This document shows positions 49,311-58,333 of a DNA stretch of 64,000 nt, in pieces. Source of the DNA: Candidatus Micrarchaeota archaeon RBG_16_49_10 (GTDB taxonomy: Archaea > Aenigmatarchaeota > Aenigmatarchaeia > CG10238-14). The notes under the pieces are model-generated. The model worked only from the letters and a program-made list of their open reading frames with translations, did no database searches and was not told the DNA's origin. How positions within the stretch are numbered: the stretch's first letter is position 1; the number at the start of each line of letters is the position of its first letter. The stretch covers positions 127,781-191,780 of the forward strand of contig MFRS01000003.1 of the NCBI GenBank assembly GCA_001784635.1, written 5' to 3'. Both the position numbers and the translations under genes were made by a program.

Positions 49311-50507
49311 CTAACCCCTCCTCACCTTATTTATTATTGTGCCCCCGGAATAGATTAGGTTCACCATGAACGGCATCAAATCAGCCTTATCTAGAATGTC
49401 GTAGTTCATCCCTTTAGATCTTGAACTGAAGAACCCCTTCAGCGCCTGAAGCCTATTAAAATTCTTCCCCACGTCTTTGTTGTACGCCCCCGCCATCACG
49501 CTCACCAAATTATATATGTCGCCCACGAGCCACCTGCACCTTACCCCGGTCTTGTACTTGGACACTTTCCCTATGTCTCCATCCTTCTCCATCCTGTACA
49601 AAAGGTACGGGAAATCTACCCCTGAGGCTATGGCCAGCTTCAGAGAACCCCAAAACCTCCCGTTTATCTCCATGAGCTTGAACTCCTTATCTTTCTCATC
49701 ATATTTGAACTCCACCATCGCTACCCCGTGCCAACCCAGGTCTTTCAGAAATTTTTCGCCTAAAGACTTGACTTCCCTAACGTAGACGCTCTCCCTCAAC
49801 GAGCTCCCGCCGCCTGTCGGAGGGAACTCCCTTATCCTCTTGTGCATGAAGAAAGCCCGGACATCCCCGTGGTTCATCAGGGCGAAATACCCATAACCGT
49901 CGCCTTGGACAAGCTTCTGTATAAGCGGAGGTTTGTTCATCTCATACAGCAGCCTGTACTTTTCGACAAGCTCCTTCGGCGAGTTCGCGTACGAGACCAT
50001 CTTGCCAGCTATCTTATTTCCCACCCAAATCTTGCTGCTTTCCGGCTTTATGACGACAGGGTACTCGAGGTCCATCGAAAGCCTTTCAACCTCCTTAACA
50101 GTCTTCGGGAAATGGGTATCAGGTACCGGAATGTCATTCTCTATGGCCCTCTTGATTGTCTTCGTTTTGTTGTGGGTCTCCAGGATGGTTTCATCATCTG
50201 GTATGGGGAGTTTGGTGTACCTCATGAATTTTTCTCTGTACTTTGAGATTGGGATTAAGGTGGAATCGTTCACCGGGAAAATCATCTCAGGCCTTTTTTT
50301 CTTGGTGACCTCCAGCATTTTTTCCAAATAAGCGTTTATGCTGCTCTCAGGCCTTGGGTAGACGAAGAAATTCTGCGTGTATTTAGAATAGAAGGCACAG
50401 GACAACTTATTATCCCCTGAAACCGTGACATCAACGCCCCTCTTTCTCAGGGACTTGAAGACGTTGAGCCCAATCCTCTCCTCTCCGCCTGTGACTATTA
50501 CGCTCAA
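49311..50507 (-). CDS. ATP-grasp enzyme (carboxylate-amine ligase-like)
   Basis: A 398-residue ATP-grasp protein. The pre-grasp domain has VTGGEERIGLNVFKSL. The grasp fold contains YPVVIKPESS (ATP Lys), GYGYFALM and a metal-binding C-lobe KLMEINGRFWGSL (Glu, Asn). Such enzymes ligate a carboxylate to an amine or thiol. The start is TTG 50507, overlapping the deacetylase stop (TTGA), with GGTGAT 3 nt before. The context suggests decoration of a sugar by an acyl or amino acid group, which is inference. Confidence 0.87.
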   Translation of the reverse strand: MSVIVTGGEERIGLNVFKSLRKRGVDVTVSGDNKLSCAFYSKYTQNFFVYPRPESSINAYLEKMLEVTKKKRPEMIFPVNDSTLIPISKYREKFMRYTKLPIPDDETILETHNKTKTIKRAIENDIPVPDTHFPKTVKEVERLSMDLEYPVVIKPESSKIWVGNKIAGKMVSYANSPKELVEKYRLLYEMNKPPLIQKLVQGDGYGYFALMNHGDVRAFFMHKRIREFPPTGGGSSLRESVYVREVKSLGEKFLKDLGWHGVAMVEFKYDEKDKEFKLMEINGRFWGSLKLAIASGVDFPYLLYRMEKDGDIGKVSKYKTGVRCRWLVGDIYNLVSVMAGAYNKDVGKNFNRLQALKGFFSSRSKGMNYDILDKADLMPFMVNLIYSGGTIINKVRRG

Positions 50508-51436
50508 TTCATCACCCTCTCAGGTATCTCGGAAACCTTGCAGTATTCCACTTCGAAGCTTCGCTCGAAGTTCGACAATACATTTTTGATGAGTCCAAAG
50601 TTCTCTTCGCTGCAGTACCCGTAACCTTTTTTCTCCCAGCTCATGAACTCCCATGGGTGCGCAAGAAAAATCAGGTGAGGGATTACCCCATTCCTTTGCT
50701 GGAAAAATGCCACCCTGTTAAAAAAATCGAATATTTGATCTTTTGAAAGGTCGACGATTGTCTTGAGGTTGAAGCTCTCGTAATAGAAGCTTGGCAACAA
50801 GCTGCCCTTTGACAGCTTTGGTATCGGGTTTGATGTGACCGGAACCTCAAACACCCCGCCTATCTTCCTAGGCACCGGCTCGACACCCCTATAAGAGGGA
50901 AAAGAAGAGTCTACAGTAAAGCCGAACTTCTGGATTAGTTTTAGAGTCTCATCATTCACGACAAGGTATGGGCTCCTGAAGGACTTTGGCCTCTCCAACC
51001 CGTTTTCATCAAAAGCCCCCAAACCCCTTTTAATCAGCTCGACCTTTTCGCTGTAACTGGGAATCGGCCTATTCAACCACCAACCGTTAGTTCCCCACAG
51101 CTCGTGGCTGAACCCATGCAACCCGAACTCGTTTCCGCTTAGGTTTTTGAAATCTTTCGCAAATTCAGAGACCATATCTCCCTGAATGAAAAGAGTGAGG
51201 TTGGACTTGGTAATTTTCTCTAGAGCCTTCGCCTTTTTGATGAAGCCTCTCATAGCCTTCGTGTTTTCCAGGTCGAAATCTCGTTCCACATCGAAGGTCA
51301 GCGAGATGAATATCTTGTCAAATTCAGGCTTTTTGTATTGAAGCTTCATTTTGGTCGACTTAGCTATGTTGTATGGCAGGAAATGTGGCAACCTGTTGTC
51401 GGTTGCGATGTCGATAATTTTCCTCAGCACGTTCAT
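50504..51436 (-). CDS. Polysaccharide deacetylase-family protein (NodB fold)
   Basis: A 310-residue protein with the NodB pattern: SLTFDVERDFD (metal/base Asp), FIQGDMV, EFGLHGFSHELWGT (metal His residues), FRSPYLVVND (catalytic Arg/Pro region) and a C-terminal FLAHPWEFM. It probably removes an acetyl group from a sugar. It is first in the operon with the ATP-grasp and PHP genes. Confidence 0.9.
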   Translation of the reverse strand: MNVLRKIIDIATDNRLPHFLPYNIAKSTKMKLQYKKPEFDKIFISLTFDVERDFDLENTKAMRGFIKKAKALEKITKSNLTLFIQGDMVSEFAKDFKNLSGNEFGLHGFSHELWGTNGWWLNRPIPSYSEKVELIKRGLGAFDENGLERPKSFRSPYLVVNDETLKLIQKFGFTVDSSFPSYRGVEPVPRKIGGVFEVPVTSNPIPKLSKGSLLPSFYYESFNLKTIVDLSKDQIFDFFNRVAFFQQRNGVIPHLIFLAHPWEFMSWEKKGYGYCSEENFGLIKNVLSNFERSFEVEYCKVSEIPERVMN

Positions 51437-51576
51437 CTAACCATCTTAAATTAAAATTAAACTATTAAAAGAAACCTATTTGGCCAAAAATGGCACTGTT
51501 AGGGCTTCAAAATACCACCCGAATACCCAAGAAAATGTCAAATTATTTATGCTTTCTCTAAAATATTTTTAGTTAT

Positions 51577-54500
51577 ATGAAATTTAATAGAAAATTATTC
51601 ATAATATCATATTTTTTACTTGTAAATATTTCCTATGCATGGTGGGACGAGAGCTTTGACTATTGTAGGGAGCTCAAGTTGAAAGAGGCTGCAGGGGTAA
51701 GAAGGGAGTTCGAAGTCGCAGACATTGTGATAAACACCTCCAATTGGGGAAACCAACCCTTCGAAAATTCCACGAGACTAGTAACCGGGAGCTGCTCTGG
51801 CAATGGGACTGAAATCCCGTCCCAGATTTACAACAAGACTGTGGTTGCTGGCTACCTCCAAAACTTCAACCTCGTCTTCGAGGCCAACTCCTCCGAGTTC
51901 GAACAGAGGACATACTCAATCTATTATAGTAGCTCACCTAAGAACAGGACCACCTACAACTCTATATTGGCCGTGAGGCAGACGCAGTCCTGGTGGGTCG
52001 AGACCGACATCTACCACTTCTATTACAGCCTGCGCAGCGACGAAGGACTCACGGTTATGAAATTCGTTAAAGACGGCGACCGGTACACAAACTATGCCGG
52101 GAGCCTTGGTAACACTCCCCTCTCCATATTGGACGCTGGGCCGGTGGGACGTTTTAATAACCTAAGCACCGGCCCTCTATGCTTTATATATCAAAGAGGA
52201 AACCTAACAGAAAATGTAATTTGCAGACTCTGCAAGTCCAGCCCTGTCATCTCTTGCGAACACACGGGAAACTCCCCTTATAGCGTGAAAAATCACATCT
52301 TCACCTGGCTCTTCTACGGCCAGAACTCGAGCAGCCTCTATTACAGGACAAATCTCGACTCATCACCCAAGCCGTCCAACATAGCTGGCTATAACATGCT
52401 TCAGAACTTCAGATACGGAGTTGCCAACACGACAAAGGGGACCAACTTCATAACTGTAATAACTAACGGCACTCAAGACTATTCCGTAGACAGCCAGTGG
52501 ACGATGATAAACAGCCTTGTGTACAATGACAGCTTCGGTCTTCTCTTGTCGACGAATCCATCCATCACATGGAGGAAAGCCTTAGTAGCTGTCACAAATG
52601 AAAGTTTGGACAGTTCCTTCCAAAGGACCCTCAATTACAGCATGGCTGTCGACCATCCATTGGACGAGAACTTCACCTTGTCAGGGGAGCACCAAATAAA
52701 TCCAAAAACGGAAATAAGAATCAAAACAGAGCCTGAGATAATAGAGGGAGAGCCTTTCGACTTGCTTGTTGATGTGCAGTCCGATTCCTCCCCTTTGGCC
52801 AACTTGTCTTCGGAGGACTTCCATTTCAGTTTGGGCTCTTTTCCCATCCAAAAAATATCCTTCGACAATTTCCTAAACGGATCCTATCTTTTTTCAACGA
52901 GCCTTGATTTTATGGACTTTGGATATAAGAAAATCAACCTTAAGGTCAATATTTCTGGCGAGGACTTTTTTGGCGATGCAGAAGTCCTTTATTTGATGAG
53001 GCCCGGAAAGTCCTTGATACTGACAGGATACGACTATGAGAACTACACGTCAGCTGTTCTGACTGGACAGCCCGTCCTCATATACGAGTCAAACAGGGAA
53101 TTCATTGATTATTATATTAGGGAATACCAACCGTCAGAGGTCTTTCAGCTGGGTACCAACCTGGCTTTAAACAATAGCCATACCGTTGACTCGCTTGAAA
53201 CCCTCCACAAAATCTTCCCTAAAATAGAAGGGTCCCGACCTACTGAAACTGATTACATAATACTTTCGAACACGGCTGACAAGATGTCGATGTTCTCAGT
53301 CCCATATTCGATTATTAGAGGTGGCTTGGTAATAAATGCCACAGGGTCTGCGGAAGAGACAAAGCAGATTTTGATCTCTGAAATATCTAGATTGCACATA
53401 CCCGACTCCTACATATTCGAGAAGAACATCTTTTTGCTTCTCGTAGGCACTCCTACCTTCACGGTGGATAACCCCTTACCTTTCGGGGAACCTTTGAATA
53501 CCGATACACCATACGGGGATGTTGACGACGACGGCCACTTGGATTTATCCGTTGGTAGACTTTTAGGTTCTCCCGAGTCTATGTCTTTTCAAATAGAGTA
53601 TTCTAAATTTTTACAGAACAGAAAGACCGCACTTCTGCTTTCCTCCTACAACATTCCGGCAAAGTACTTTGATGTGCTGACTGGCGGCGGGACCTTGGAG
53701 GAATCCTTGGGAACTGAGATGACTCTCCGAAAAAAAGGTTTCAGTGTAACAAAGATAGTCGAAAAAAGGAGTGACTACGATGAGCTAGACTTTTCTGTAC
53801 TGCAGGAAGTTAAGGAATTCTTCTCATTGTTCGGCCTGCTTTCCGGAAAGAATTATGAGGATTTGTTCGGCGAGGCTTTCGGTTCCGTGAACTCCATGAT
53901 TCTCCTGGCCAAGGCGGGAGATTTCTTGATGTACTCGATACATGAATTCGATTGGTCGAGCTGGTGGAACGATTTTCTAAATGGTCAGCCTTCATACCCA
54001 AGACATTTGCCTGTACTCAACGAGGACAACTTGTTGGACAATACGGGGAAAAATCAGATAATCATTTACTATTCAAAGGGCAACTCCACTAATTGGTTTC
54101 TTCCGATAAACACAACTAGATTTGAGACTGAGTATAAGATTTTTGACCCGTCAAATCTAGATTTCAACCCAGCCTTTTACTACATCAAGCACGACTATAG
54201 CAGCAATATCGTTGGGAAAATATTTGATAGAGGGGCGGTAGCGGCAGTGGCAATTGACGGACAGGTGAGCGAACTGCATTCCGGCAGATTCGCTACAGTT
54301 TTCTTCAAAAACTTCGACAAGCCCATTGGAGTCAGCTTGAAGGAGGCGAAGAACTGGAACTTGGAGACCAGTAATGCTAGCGAATTCGGGAGACATTTCT
54401 GCATGGAGGAGTACTACAAGCCTGGACTTATTGGCGATCCCGCGTTGTCCTTTGACCCTCAGCTCATCCTAGAAAAGACAATCCAGCCTACCTATGAAAG

Positions 54501-55665
54501 CGGGACTTTCAAAGTTAATTTCACTCTAAGGCCTAGTTACAGAGTTCTTGATTACGGGGGAAGGGAGTCGGTGCTTTTTGAGGACTTCGACGACGAATTG
54601 ATTTTCGAGATGGAACCGCCAACACCTCTGTACAGCGAAGAGTTTATTCTACCATCGGATACGACGGTTTTTGATGTCTCGGTGCGCCCTTTGAAGGTAA
54701 AGAATTTCGACAACACCACCATAAACTCTTTTGACATGGAATTTTTCTATGGTCAATGGCCGGAAAAGAACTTCTGGAGCAGCGAGGCAAGCCTGTTGGA
54801 TGGTAGAAAGGAGTTCAAGGTGTTCGTTTCACCGGTAATCTATTTCGAGAATGGTACTACTGTAGTCTTCGAGGAGGTTGAGATCTCTTTCCATTATACA
54901 TCCCCAGTTGAGATTTTGGAGTTGGTTGCCGGAGACATCTATCAAAGCCACAATCAGCGGATAAACTTCACCGTCTTGAGCGGTTTAAACAGTTCAATCT
55001 CCATGAACGCGTCTCTGCTGATCGATAACGGAAACACAAAAACTCTAGAGAAGGCAACTTACCTAATTGAACCGGGCGTCAATAAACTCTCTTACCAATT
55101 AAATGGGAATAATTATTTAGGCCCATATTCAGTTGCCCTGGGATTGACCAATGAAGATTATAGTATCGGTCCAAAGTACACGCACTTCAATGTGAGTCAA
55201 GAACCCAACGCCACAACTATTAAAAATTCAACAGAACCTTCAGATGAAAGTCAACCCATTCCCAGTTCCCATTCCAATTTCTCTCTTCCGGTGAAACTTA
55301 ACAAAGTCCTAACTGAACAAAGCTTTATTGAAAGTTTACAGAACTTCTTTGAGAGGTTTTATCTGGAAAAGACGGTTGGAAAAGAGTATTTTCACTATAA
55401 GATTCCCGGCAAGGAGATTTGGGTAGATAGCAACGATGGCGCTACGAAATCATATTTTTATTTTGACGGCAAAGAACTCACTATATACGAATACCCCGGA
55501 TCGGTGATTTATACTTTACAGACATCTGACGGCGAAATGATTTTGGAAAAGAATAGAGGGTCTATCGGAAAGTACGGGGAGGGCAACCTTGCCGTTCTCG
55601 AGAGGGATATGGAACAGGCTATGAGAAAATACGGGATTGAAGCCAACCGTATCACCGGTAAATAG
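51577..55665 (+). CDS. Large secreted sequon-rich surface protein with gingipain-like (C25) region
   Basis: A 1362-residue exoprotein. Signal peptide at about 1-21 (KLFIISYFLLVNISYA), then a DUF2341-like beta domain opening WWDESFDYCREL. A beta-sandwich stretch runs to about 370-460. A region (about 470-960) resembles peptidase C25: it has YGDVDDDGHLDLSVGR (near 645-660) and ends with GDPALSFDP (near 953). Further beta domains (970-1220) and a C-terminal charged domain follow. I cannot identify a Cys-His catalytic dyad. About 34 N-x-S/T sequons were counted. There is no C-terminal anchor. Confidence 0.82.
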   Translation: MKFNRKLFIISYFLLVNISYAWWDESFDYCRELKLKEAAGVRREFEVADIVINTSNWGNQPFENSTRLVTGSCSGNGTEIPSQIYNKTVVAGYLQNFNLVFEANSSEFEQRTYSIYYSSSPKNRTTYNSILAVRQTQSWWVETDIYHFYYSLRSDEGLTVMKFVKDGDRYTNYAGSLGNTPLSILDAGPVGRFNNLSTGPLCFIYQRGNLTENVICRLCKSSPVISCEHTGNSPYSVKNHIFTWLFYGQNSSSLYYRTNLDSSPKPSNIAGYNMLQNFRYGVANTTKGTNFITVITNGTQDYSVDSQWTMINSLVYNDSFGLLLSTNPSITWRKALVAVTNESLDSSFQRTLNYSMAVDHPLDENFTLSGEHQINPKTEIRIKTEPEIIEGEPFDLLVDVQSDSSPLANLSSEDFHFSLGSFPIQKISFDNFLNGSYLFSTSLDFMDFGYKKINLKVNISGEDFFGDAEVLYLMRPGKSLILTGYDYENYTSAVLTGQPVLIYESNREFIDYYIREYQPSEVFQLGTNLALNNSHTVDSLETLHKIFPKIEGSRPTETDYIILSNTADKMSMFSVPYSIIRGGLVINATGSAEETKQILISEISRLHIPDSYIFEKNIFLLLVGTPTFTVDNPLPFGEPLNTDTPYGDVDDDGHLDLSVGRLLGSPESMSFQIEYSKFLQNRKTALLLSSYNIPAKYFDVLTGGGTLEESLGTEMTLRKKGFSVTKIVEKRSDYDELDFSVLQEVKEFFSLFGLLSGKNYEDLFGEAFGSVNSMILLAKAGDFLMYSIHEFDWSSWWNDFLNGQPSYPRHLPVLNEDNLLDNTGKNQIIIYYSKGNSTNWFLPINTTRFETEYKIFDPSNLDFNPAFYYIKHDYSSNIVGKIFDRGAVAAVAIDGQVSELHSGRFATVFFKNFDKPIGVSLKEAKNWNLETSNASEFGRHFCMEEYYKPGLIGDPALSFDPQLILEKTIQPTYESGTFKVNFTLRPSYRVLDYGGRESVLFEDFDDELIFEMEPPTPLYSEEFILPSDTTVFDVSVRPLKVKNFDNTTINSFDMEFFYGQWPEKNFWSSEASLLDGRKEFKVFVSPVIYFENGTTVVFEEVEISFHYTSPVEILELVAGDIYQSHNQRINFTVLSGLNSSISMNASLLIDNGNTKTLEKATYLIEPGVNKLSYQLNGNNYLGPYSVALGLTNEDYSIGPKYTHFNVSQEPNATTIKNSTEPSDESQPIPSSHSNFSLPVKLNKVLTEQSFIESLQNFFERFYLEKTVGKEYFHYKIPGKEIWVDSNDGATKSYFYFDGKELTIYEYPGSVIYTLQTSDGEMILEKNRGSIGKYGEGNLAVLERDMEQAMRKYGIEANRITGK

Positions 55666-55685
55666 AAAAATAAAATAAAAAAAGG

Positions 55686-56882
55686 CTATGTTGGCGTGGT
55701 AGTAACTTCTATGGTTGTTGTTTCGGTATTTTCGGTTGTCGTCTCTTGCAATGTGGTCGTTTCCTGAGGGGTTGTAGTTTCAGTCAGCGTTGTAGTCTCG
55801 GTTGTAGTCGTGCTCTCCGTCGTGGCAGGCTCTGTTGTTGTACTTTCCCCTTCCGCTTCAAGTATCTTTATTGTGGGTTTCAACTTGTACCTGCCGCTGC
55901 CCGTCGACACTACTGATTTGTCGGCATCGAAGTCGATAGTCACTATTGTGACTTTACCCTCCTCTATGTCGAACTCGTTGACAAGCTTCAAGGACTTGCT
56001 TGTAATCTCCAAATCGCTCGCCCCTCCTGTAGTCACTATAGTTGCATTGGAAATGTAGAGTCTCACTTGGGTGTACTTCCCGACGCTAAGGTCCTTGGAT
56101 GCCAGGAACTCCTTGACGTCCTTTATCTTGAGGAGGTCAAATTCCTTCGGCTCCTCGGTGACTGTTACCCACCCGCTTTCATTTACCGAGTCGTTTTCAC
56201 TTGCTTTGTGTACTTCCACCTTGCTTATTGTCACTAGAACGCTTGTTATATTACCTGATACCGGTTTGTCCGTGATTTGCATCAAAAGCGTGCCTTTTCC
56301 TGTCACCACTTTCCTTTGCGTCGTGCCTACTTGTCCTTTTTTCAATGTCGTGGTCGTGATTTTGAGTGTCGTTCCTACTTTAGGCTCTTCTTCAATTTCC
56401 CTGACTCTTTCTTTAACCTCTTCAGTTTTGTCTATAGCGCTCTGTATGGAATCCTTTGCGGTCTCTGGGACCTTCGCCAAGACCAATTGCAGTACAGCTT
56501 TGTGTTTCTCTGTGGAGTTCTCTATCTCCTTGACAATCTGCGAAACATTCTGCCCTATCCCCTTGGATATGTTGATTTCTTTCTCGGCACTCGAAAGTTC
56601 CTTTTCGTACTCCTCGACAAGCCCCTTGACCCTTTCAGTATTGTTTAAGTATATGGCTTTGGCTTCCCCCAGCCTCTCTTTGGCCAGTCCCAAGTGCATC
56701 TTCGCCTTTTCGATATGCCTCCAAGTGAAGATCATCTGCGTCTTTTCCCACCCTCTCTTGAGGGCGTAGGCCCAGTGGCCTGGAACCACCTTTGGGGTCG
56801 GCAAGTCGTCCTGCGCAATCGCTAGTATCGGAACCACCAATAGAGCAATCCCGAATAAGACAAGAATTCTTTTGTCAATCAT
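55686..56882 (-). CDS. DUF5667/DUF4382 surface protein with Thr-rich stalk
   Basis: A 398-residue secreted protein. Signal segment at about 5-24 (ILVLFGIALLVVPILAIAQ), then a helical DUF5667-like region opening VVPGHWAYALKRGWEKTQMI (about 30-170), a DUF4382 beta domain (GTLLMQITDKPVSGNITSVLVTI, about 195-340) and a Thr/Glu-rich tail of about 55 residues (repeats of TTTE and TTTPQE). The tail looks like a flexible, possibly O-glycosylated wall stalk. It lies tail-to-tail with the sequon-rich exoprotein. Confidence 0.85.
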   Translation of the reverse strand: MIDKRILVLFGIALLVVPILAIAQDDLPTPKVVPGHWAYALKRGWEKTQMIFTWRHIEKAKMHLGLAKERLGEAKAIYLNNTERVKGLVEEYEKELSSAEKEINISKGIGQNVSQIVKEIENSTEKHKAVLQLVLAKVPETAKDSIQSAIDKTEEVKERVREIEEEPKVGTTLKITTTTLKKGQVGTTQRKVVTGKGTLLMQITDKPVSGNITSVLVTISKVEVHKASENDSVNESGWVTVTEEPKEFDLLKIKDVKEFLASKDLSVGKYTQVRLYISNATIVTTGGASDLEITSKSLKLVNEFDIEEGKVTIVTIDFDADKSVVSTGSGRYKLKPTIKILEAEGESTTTEPATTESTTTTETTTLTETTTPQETTTLQETTTENTETTTIEVTTTPT

Positions 56883-57061
56883 ACTGAATTATTAGGTTTG
56901 GGTAATTAAGTATTTGGCTTAAGCCAGAAAAACAATAGTTCCACCTTATTTAGTTGATGTCCGCCTTCCAGCCAGGGCATGAAATTTTGTTGTTTCTGTT
57001 GTTGAAGAAAATGTGACAATATGTGGATATTTATGAACACACATAAAAGAATACAAAAAGT

Positions 57062-57820
57062 TTATTTTAGGTTTGAAATTTCTTCAGCTTTTTTCCATGT
57101 CAAATAAAAATAATCACTTAAAGCCGTCGCGAAGTCTTTGTTTTTGATATGAATAATTATCCTATCATCTCTATCTTTGGGGTTAACTATGGTCAAAACC
57201 CCCTCTTTCTTATCGATTATTGTTATTCTAAAATGTTCTATTGGATAATATTTGACTTCTTCTCCCATTTTCATCTTTTCTATGATAAATTGTTTATTTT
57301 CCAAAGAAGTCGCTAGAATCTTTATTTTCACGCCTCTTTTCATTGCGTTGACTTCTTCACGATGAATACTGAATGGCGCTTTTCTATCAAAAGTGTATAT
57401 TCCTAACATTTCCTTTTCGGATCTATAAATCACATCTCGAATTGTATTCCACATTTCACTATATCCGGAAGTTATGGAAATGCTTTCTTCTATCTTGTTT
57501 AAAGGTTGAACCCTTTTTTTAATTGTTTTCACTCTATTCATCAATTCTTCTTCCTGTTTTACTAATTCATCTTTTTTGCTTTCTATATAATTTTTAAGTG
57601 CTGTTTCAGGTTTTATTATTTTGAAGGTTTTTGGTTTTACTGGAATTATGGATATAAGACCCTTTTTTTCCAACTTTTCTAGTATATTGTAGGTTCTCCC
57701 ATTAGGGACTCTACTTTTTTCGGAAATGTCCTTACCTTTCAACGTTTCATATTGCAAAAGCGTAATATACACCTTTATTTCATAATCCGAAAAACCCAAC
57801 TCTCTCAATATCCCATCCAT
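57062..57820 (-). CDS. TrmB-family transcriptional regulator
   Basis: A 252-residue regulator. The N-terminal winged helix (LGFSDYEIKVYITLLQYETLKGKDI, then VPNGRTYNILEKLEKKGLI) matches TrmB, followed by a coiled-coil linker (80-115) and an effector domain (115-250) with PLD-like IKNK/TIVNPKDRDDR strands. TrmB proteins respond to sugars. It is divergent from a small hypothetical gene with a shared operator-like region. It is strongly AT-rich compared with the rest of the window. Confidence 0.9.
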   Translation of the reverse strand: MDGILRELGFSDYEIKVYITLLQYETLKGKDISEKSRVPNGRTYNILEKLEKKGLISIIPVKPKTFKIIKPETALKNYIESKKDELVKQEEELMNRVKTIKKRVQPLNKIEESISITSGYSEMWNTIRDVIYRSEKEMLGIYTFDRKAPFSIHREEVNAMKRGVKIKILATSLENKQFIIEKMKMGEEVKYYPIEHFRITIIDKKEGVLTIVNPKDRDDRIIIHIKNKDFATALSDYFYLTWKKAEEISNLK

Positions 57821-57821
57821 T

Positions 57822-57862
57822 TACAACTCCTCATAGTTGTTAATAACAAATATAAGTTGTTA
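57822..57862. promoter_or_regulatory. Candidate TrmB operator
   Basis: Between the divergent starts there is a perfect palindrome TTGTTA-A-TAACAA (57837-57849). AGTTGTTA occurs at 57835-57842 and again at 57855-57862, exactly 20 bp apart, and an inverted copy TACAACT lies at 57822-57828. Two-turn spacing is typical of dimer-of-dimers operators. Confidence 0.55.
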
Positions 57863-57892
57863 CTACTATTTAAAGATTACTTTGGTGTTAAT

Positions 57893-58210
57893 ATGAAAAA
57901 CGTTATTTTAGAATTAATTAATGGAGAACAAATTGGTACATTTACTTATGGGACTTTTCATTTCTTAGGAAAATATTCACCTTCAAAAGATTATGGAGAT
58001 TTTTTTCTTTTTACTTCAGGACCAGAAATAGCGGAAAGTGTGCCTTATGAAGATTTTTTAAGAAATTATTCTAAATTTGAACCTCAAATTGGAATGTATC
58101 CAGTTAAAATAAGATCTCTTGGAAGTTTATGTAGAAAATTAGGAAAAAATCCGATAGCCAGGGTTTATAAAGTTCCAATAGGTTCTATAACGATTGAAAA
58201 AAATATTTGA
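57893..58210 (+). CDS. Small hypothetical protein divergent from TrmB
   Basis: A 105-residue protein starting at ATG 57893 (MKNVILELINGEQIGTF). It has beta-strands around YGTFHFLGKY and a Gly/Lys-rich C-terminus. There is no membrane segment and no recognised family. The longer frame from 57752 would run antisense through TrmB, so the internal ATG is preferred. Its expression is probably set by the neighbouring TrmB. Confidence 0.65.
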   Translation: MKNVILELINGEQIGTFTYGTFHFLGKYSPSKDYGDFFLFTSGPEIAESVPYEDFLRNYSKFEPQIGMYPVKIRSLGSLCRKLGKNPIARVYKVPIGSITIEKNI

Positions 58211-58333
58211 TTTCTAATACCCTCATAATGAGAGCTATTTATACTTCTAGCATTGACTGGTCATTAGAAAATGAGGTCAAAACATTCCAGCAGAAACAAT
58301 AAAAAAAAGGTTCAAGGGGCGCGACATTTCACC

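Noticed and set aside
55686..55850. Tandem DNA repeats encoding the Thr-rich tail as a mobile repeat
   Set aside because: The periodicity comes from simple Thr/Glu codon runs within the gene and has no counterpart elsewhere in the window.
57752..57892. N-terminal extension of the small gene divergent from TrmB
   Set aside because: It runs antisense through the TrmB start; the ATG at 57893 gives a better start with an SD-like GGTG.
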